Shown here in pieces: positions 60,224 to 64,000 of a DNA stretch of 64,000 bases (position 1 is its first letter; the number at the start of each line of letters is the position of its first letter). The notes under the pieces are model-generated. The model had not been told where the DNA came from, ran no database searches, and saw nothing but the letters and a program-made list of their open reading frames with translations. Where the stretch lies: positions 992,001 to 1,056,000 of the forward strand of contig NZ_JBKINJ010000001.1 of the NCBI RefSeq assembly GCF_046602855.1, given 5' to 3'. Source of the stretch: Gracilimonas sp046602855. GTDB taxonomy: Bacteria; Bacteroidota; Rhodothermia; Balneolales; Balneolaceae. Made by a program: the position numbers and the translations under genes.

Positions 60224-60456
60224 GGAATACTTTTTAACAGTCTTTCTAAAAATCCATCCATAGCTTTAACCTCGCGAAATTGATTAAGGAGCTTTTTACC
60301 TTCTTTAGCTGATAAGGCAAGTTCTCGAAGATCATCATCGTGAACAAGCACTTCTTCAAAAGTAGATCGCTCAACCGATTCAAGATTATCATCTACATAA
60401 TCAGTAATATAATCCTCAATTACTGGATGGTACTCATTGTCTAAATAATTTTTCAT
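60217..60456 (-). CDS. Small acidic protein, possible anti-sigma factor
   Basis: A 79-residue soluble, acidic protein (IEDYITDYVDDNLESVERST then FEEVLVHDDDLRELALSAKE). The pattern resembles the N-terminal anti-sigma domain (zf-HC2/ASD) without its zinc-binding His and Cys residues, and there is no membrane helix. It lies 48 bases downstream of an ECF sigma factor on the same strand, the usual place for an anti-sigma gene. Its stop overlaps that of the convergent E1 gene. Role is inference from position. Confidence 0.65.
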   Translation of the reverse strand: MKNYLDNEYHPVIEDYITDYVDDNLESVERSTFEEVLVHDDDLRELALSAKEGKKLLNQFREVKAMDGFLERLLKSIPQ

Positions 60457-60504
60457 AAAGGGAGTTTGCTAAGTTTTCCTTTACACCCTTTAAGTCACAG
60501 TGAT

Positions 60505-61113
60505 TTATTTTGTTCCCAGTTGAACATAATCCTGGATGAGTGCTTGAATTTGAGCCCTTCCGCGATTGATCCTGGATTTTACAGTTCCCATTGGAATGCC
60601 TGTAATCTCTGATATCTCTTCATAAGAAAGCTGTTGGAGATCCCTCAAAATAATAACCTCTCGGAAATCTTCGGGCAATTCCATTAGTGCCTTTTCAAGC
60701 TGTTCCATGCATAACTTTTCATGAAGGGCATCATCCTGAAGTATACCCGCATCTTCGATGTGTAATTCTCTGTCATCAGGATCAAATTCATCCTTATGGA
60801 TCGATACCTTATACATCCGCTGCTTTTTTTTATACAGGCTCTTTGCAAGATTTAAAGCGATCGTATACATCCAGGTAGAAAATTTTGCAATGCGCTCGTA
60901 CGAATGTTTGCTTTTATGTACTCTCAAAAAGGTCTCCTGAACCAAATCCTCACAATCCTGGTGGTTATGAGTATAACGATATAAAAAATTATGTAGGCGA
61001 TCCTGAAACCGAATCACGAGTTCATTGAACGCAGCTTCTTTTCCATTCTGAAAATACTCCATTAGATCTTCATCGCTATACTGTTTTACAGATGCAAATT
61101 GAAATGCATTCAT
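60505..61113 (-). CDS. ECF-type RNA polymerase sigma factor
   Basis: A 202-residue group 4 sigma factor. Region 2 contains LIEYFQ-like start, then DCEDLVQETFLRVHKSKHS and KFSTWMYTIALNLAKSLYKK; region 4 contains ALMELPEDFREVIILRDL and LSYEEISEITGIPMGTVKSR, the helix-turn-helix that reads the -35 element. The linker has an acidic segment. Target promoters are unknown. The tiny partner downstream is its likely regulator. Confidence 0.94.
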   Translation of the reverse strand: MNAFQFASVKQYSDEDLMEYFQNGKEAAFNELVIRFQDRLHNFLYRYTHNHQDCEDLVQETFLRVHKSKHSYERIAKFSTWMYTIALNLAKSLYKKKQRMYKVSIHKDEFDPDDRELHIEDAGILQDDALHEKLCMEQLEKALMELPEDFREVIILRDLQQLSYEEISEITGIPMGTVKSRINRGRAQIQALIQDYVQLGTK

Positions 61114-61162
61114 CGTTAAACTCCACTATTATTTTCCGATTAATAAATAATCGCGAATCGCC

Positions 61163-62230
61163 TTAACCGATGATTCGCTTAACCAAGAAGAATAAAATTG
61201 ACGTGGAGTCTAGTGTACTGAATCCCTTTATAGAACGGTCTGCGTCTAAAAGAGCTTCGAATATCCGGGGCATTTCAGCATAACGAAAGTTTGAGGCATC
61301 ATCCCAAAGTTTATTGAAGTACCAGCCACTGCCGATTCCCAACTCATTTTGGATCTGATTCTTAGCAATCCCCTTTTCAGAGAGTCGTAAAATTTGCCAG
61401 ACATTTGTAAACACACTTGTAAAGAACCCCACGAGACGAATTAATTCTCCCGTGTCTGATTTAGTGTGTTGCAACATCTGTTCCGAAATATAGAGTGCCT
61501 GCTCCATATTACGGTCAATAATAGCCTCTTTGAGCTCTATGGCCGTAAATTCGCGGTACGAACCAATTATTTTTTTAACATCAGCTTCAGTGATCGTATC
61601 AGAAGTGTCTACAAAAGTGCACACTTTATCTATTTCAGTGGACAGTAACTGCAGATTATTACCGACAAATTGAGATAGTAATTGTGCAGCAGCAGGCTCA
61701 ATATTTTTGGAGTGATGACTTCTGACCCAGTCAATGACCCAATCGGGGATCAGGTAATCTGCCATTCTTTCGAATTCAAAAAACCCACAGTGGTTACAGC
61801 TCTTTAATGTTTTTCCGATCTTTGTGTTACCGGCCGGTTTTTTTTCATCAAACAGAACAAGTAAAGTTGTCGGGTTCGGGTTCTTGAAATACTCAACGAA
61901 ATCATTGATGTGTCCACTGGGTGAACCGTCTTCCTCCCCTCCCTTTTTAAGCTGCATGAAATTACGGATAATAAGAATCCGTTTTTCAGCCATCATAGGA
62001 AAGCTCCTGGCAATGGATAAAGCTTTTGCAGGTGTGATATCCTGTCCATAAAGAAGATCGTAATTAAAATCCTTTTGTTCGGGTGAGATAACTTTTGAAA
62101 ATTGATCCAGCAACTGATCCAAGTAAAATTCCTCTTCCCCACAGAGAAAATACACCTGTTTAAGGTTAACGGAGTTTATCTCACCCAGTACCGACTGATA
62201 GATCTGATTGCTGTTCTGTTTGCGTGCCAT
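61163..62230 (-). CDS. holA: DNA polymerase III subunit delta
   Basis: About 355 residues from the ATG at 62230 (a TTG three codons earlier is possible). HolA opens the sliding clamp in the clamp-loader complex. Family features: KQVYFLCGEEEFYLDQLLDQ near residue 23, YDLLYGQDITPAKALSIARS, FPMMAEKRILIIRNF near residue 80 and FRYAEMPRIFEALLDADRSI near the C-terminus. Length is normal. Bacteroidota-type HolA proteins are diverged, but the pattern is clear. Confidence 0.9.
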   Translation of the reverse strand: MARKQNSNQIYQSVLGEINSVNLKQVYFLCGEEEFYLDQLLDQFSKVISPEQKDFNYDLLYGQDITPAKALSIARSFPMMAEKRILIIRNFMQLKKGGEEDGSPSGHINDFVEYFKNPNPTTLLVLFDEKKPAGNTKIGKTLKSCNHCGFFEFERMADYLIPDWVIDWVRSHHSKNIEPAAAQLLSQFVGNNLQLLSTEIDKVCTFVDTSDTITEADVKKIIGSYREFTAIELKEAIIDRNMEQALYISEQMLQHTKSDTGELIRLVGFFTSVFTNVWQILRLSEKGIAKNQIQNELGIGSGWYFNKLWDDASNFRYAEMPRIFEALLDADRSIKGFSTLDSTSILFFLVKRIIG

Positions 62231-62324
62231 GGATGGCAAAGATAAGGAATGTTAGTTTTAATGAAATGACTTATTCAATTGATTTAATTCGGAACAAAAA
62301 CTGTTTTATAAAGTTTGCCCTTGT

Positions 62325-62813
62325 ATGATGCTAAATAGAAAATCAACCAACGTAAATACTGAAGTGAGTAATCAAACCCCTGCCATTTCTTTTATAAACA
62401 AACCAACAAAAATCACAGGTGACATTAATTGTGATGAAGACCTGAGAATCGCCGGTACAATTGAAGGTGAGGTTCATTCAAAAATGAAATTTATCTTGAA
62501 TGAGTCCGGTGTTATAAATGGCAAAGTTAACTCCCAGGAAGCTGAAATAGCCGGAAAAGTAAACGGTGATGTGCGTGTTAAAGATAAGCTGACCCTTAAG
62601 TCTACAGCCGTTGTAGAAGGCAAGATCTATACAAAAAAGATCTCAATTGAAGATGGAGCACAAATCAAAGGTTCACTGCATGTGGGTCCAAATGTGTCAG
62701 TCGAAGACACCAGCAGTTCAATGAAGACCTCTTCCAATACATCAGATTCCACTGAAAAGGAAAAATCTAATGATAAGAAATCCGGATCGGGCAAGATCTT
62801 CTCTAAGAAATAA
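62325..62813 (+). CDS. Bactofilin 1 (polymer-forming cytoskeletal protein)
   Basis: A 162-residue bactofilin. The central beta-helix is visible as six-residue rungs: TKITGDINCDEDLRIAGTIE, then INGKVNSQEAEIAGKVNGDV and VEGKIYTKKISIEDGAQIKG. Short polar tails flank it; the C-terminal one is rich in Ser and Lys. Bactofilins polymerise without nucleotide and organise envelope or polar structures. A second bactofilin begins about 500 bases downstream on the same strand. Confidence 0.93.
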   Translation: MMLNRKSTNVNTEVSNQTPAISFINKPTKITGDINCDEDLRIAGTIEGEVHSKMKFILNESGVINGKVNSQEAEIAGKVNGDVRVKDKLTLKSTAVVEGKIYTKKISIEDGAQIKGSLHVGPNVSVEDTSSSMKTSSNTSDSTEKEKSNDKKSGSGKIFSKK

Positions 62814-62830
62814 CCCGATACGGTTCAATT

Positions 62831-63275
62831 TCAAGGTTTAAGACGTCCCAATATTCCAGGGAATGGAATAAGTTTCTCTAACATGTGAAAGGCCGCATAT
62901 CCAGGCAACAGTACGCTCAAGGCCCAATCCATAACCTGAATGTGGGACACTTCCATAACGTCTGAGATCCAGATACCACTCAAAAACTTCCTTATCCAAT
63001 TCTTCCTCCGCTATACGCTCTTCAAGAACTTTAAGGTCGTCTTCTCGCTGAGAGCCTCCGATAATCTCACCATATCCCTCAGGTGCCAGTATATCCATAC
63101 CAAGGGCCAGTTTATCAGTCTCATCCCGTTTCATGTAAAACGCTTTGATCTCAGCCGGCCAGTGTGTCACTATCAAAGGAACTTCGAACTGCATCATTAA
63201 AACGGTTTCATCACTCCCTCCAAAATCGTTATCCCACTCATAATTACAGGCCGACTCTTCACGGCTGATATTCAT
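62831..63275 (-). pseudogene. asnS: Remnant of asparaginyl-tRNA synthetase, 3' part, frameshifted
   Basis: About 145 codons matching the C-terminal third of AsnRS: EIKAFYMKRDETDKLALGMD, EGYGEIIGGSQREDDLKVLE, then LDLRRYGSVPHSGYGLGLER with class II motif 3. Near 62870 an extra T moves the frame: read straight it gives RETYSIPWN then a stop; removing one base gives ETIPFPGILGRLKP, the expected AsnRS end, with stop at 62831-62833. The N-terminal anticodon-binding and motif 1-2 parts are missing. Nearest starts are TTG 63296 or ATG 63275. A non-functional relic is the best reading. Confidence 0.8.
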
Positions 63276-63336
63276 AAATTTAAGAAATGAAATCAATGGA
63301 CGATAAATGTACTAACCCTAAAAATTATCTTTTATT

Positions 63337-64000
63337 ATGTTTTTCGGATTCGTTGATCAAAAATCAAATAAAAACTCTAACGCCGTGGATACCAAAGCAC
63401 CAGATTCACTTTTTACACAAATTGGCCAGGAAACTGAAATTGAGGCCAGTATTAAGACAAAAAAAACAATCCGAATTGGAGGTAAGGTTACCGGAAATGT
63501 TCAATCTGATGAAAAGATTATACTATCCTCTACCGGAGAACTTCATGGAGAATGTTCAGCTCCAATCATAGAAGTTTCCGGAAAAATTGCGGGTAAGATA
63601 TTTGCTAAAAAAAGCTTAATCCTGAATGGTTCTTCATCTGTACAAGGGGAAATATATGCAAAGCAGTTTGTAGTCAACGAAGGCGCATATATTGACGGAA
63701 ATATAACGTCGGGTGATAACGTCTTGGATGTTGATGAGAAAGTGGTTTACAATGATTCTTCAGTGCAAAAAAAGATGAAAGAAACTTCAAACAAACAAAT
63801 ACAAGATTCAGACAAGACATCCACTGTTACCTATAAAAGGTCCAAAAATTACGTTAAAGAAGTTACAGCTGAGCCTATTATATCAGGAGATGGAAACAGG
63901 GCTTCTTCCAACCGTGTTATTAGTAATATATTACTTGGAATTCCAGGTAATAACATCGAAAAAACATCAATCAAAGAAATTAAATTAGCTGCTGGTAATT
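63337..64000 (+). CDS. Bactofilin 2 with long C-terminal extension, 3' end outside window
   Basis: Open from ATG 63337 to the window edge, more than 221 residues. Residues about 25-130 form a bactofilin beta-helix: IGQETEIEASIKTKKTIRIG, KVTGNVQSDEKIILSSTGEL, VSGKIAGKIFAKKSLILNGS and VQGEIYAKQFVVNEGAYIDG. Unlike bactofilin 1, a polar extension of at least 75 residues follows, rich in Lys, Ser and Thr, then a hydrophobic NILLGIPG patch. What lies beyond is unknown. Confidence 0.9.
   Translation, partial: MFFGFVDQKSNKNSNAVDTKAPDSLFTQIGQETEIEASIKTKKTIRIGGKVTGNVQSDEKIILSSTGELHGECSAPIIEVSGKIAGKIFAKKSLILNGSSSVQGEIYAKQFVVNEGAYIDGNITSGDNVLDVDEKVVYNDSSVQKKMKETSNKQIQDSDKTSTVTYKRSKNYVKEVTAEPIISGDGNRASSNRVISNILLGIPGNNIEKTSIKEIKLAAGN

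Overview
The window looks like ordinary chromosome from an AT-rich Gram-negative bacterium of the FCB group, most likely Balneolota or a close relative of Bacteroidota. This is inference from gene content: outer-membrane biogenesis genes, a TonB-family protein, methionine synthase split into two genes, an arginine decarboxylase / agmatinase / deoxyhypusine-synthase-like cluster, monomeric isocitrate dehydrogenase, bactofilins and carotenoid synthesis. There is no rRNA, no CRISPR array and no intact transposase.

Layout. 1-7.7 kb (+): the end of tdk, a nucleoside transporter, then an envelope operon of a small secreted protein, a PpiC-like lipoprotein, SurA, a MoxR ATPase and a large membrane protein with a vWA-like region. 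7.7-15.6 kb: histidine phosphatase, mutL, a small membrane protein, monomeric icd, a DedA protein, an acyltransferase and a hydrolase. 15.6-25.2 kb (-): a compact type IV pilus operon in the order pilC, pilB, a cyclic-nucleotide-binding protein, pilT, a pilM-pilN fusion, a pilO-pilP fusion and a secretin with a C-terminal SPOR domain. 25.5-32 kb: small accessory genes, repeats and a decayed Ig-like fragment. 32-34.5 kb (-): two pilin-like genes flanking an O-antigen-ligase-type membrane protein. 34.8-41.4 kb: short-chain dehydrogenase, inverted-repeat elements, queE/queD, a redoxin, a DUF2520 protein, a MEMO-like protein, a phosphopantetheinyl transferase and tRNA-Ser(GGA). 41.4-54 kb: tonB, plsC, murQ, biotin carboxylase and phytoene synthase; then lacI-purC-cupin; then a metH-N / metH-C / metF operon behind a SAM-I riboswitch. 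55-64 kb: the polyamine cluster, a fused 2-oxoacid dehydrogenase E1, an ECF sigma factor with a tiny partner, holA, and two bactofilins flanking a broken asparaginyl-tRNA synthetase remnant.

The most interesting material is the pilus system. All inner-membrane alignment functions and the secretin are packed into three translationally coupled genes. The secretin carries its own predicted peptidoglycan-binding domain. The two probable pilins have a two-residue leader, lack the usual Glu5, share a YYMK-x3-GGGGK motif, and flank a candidate pilin O-glycosyltransferase. Second is the SAM riboswitch, whose expression platform can sequester the GTG start of metH and whose loop repeats the 3' strand of helix P1.

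All calls come from reading the sequence and translations. No database search, structure prediction or folding calculation was run.
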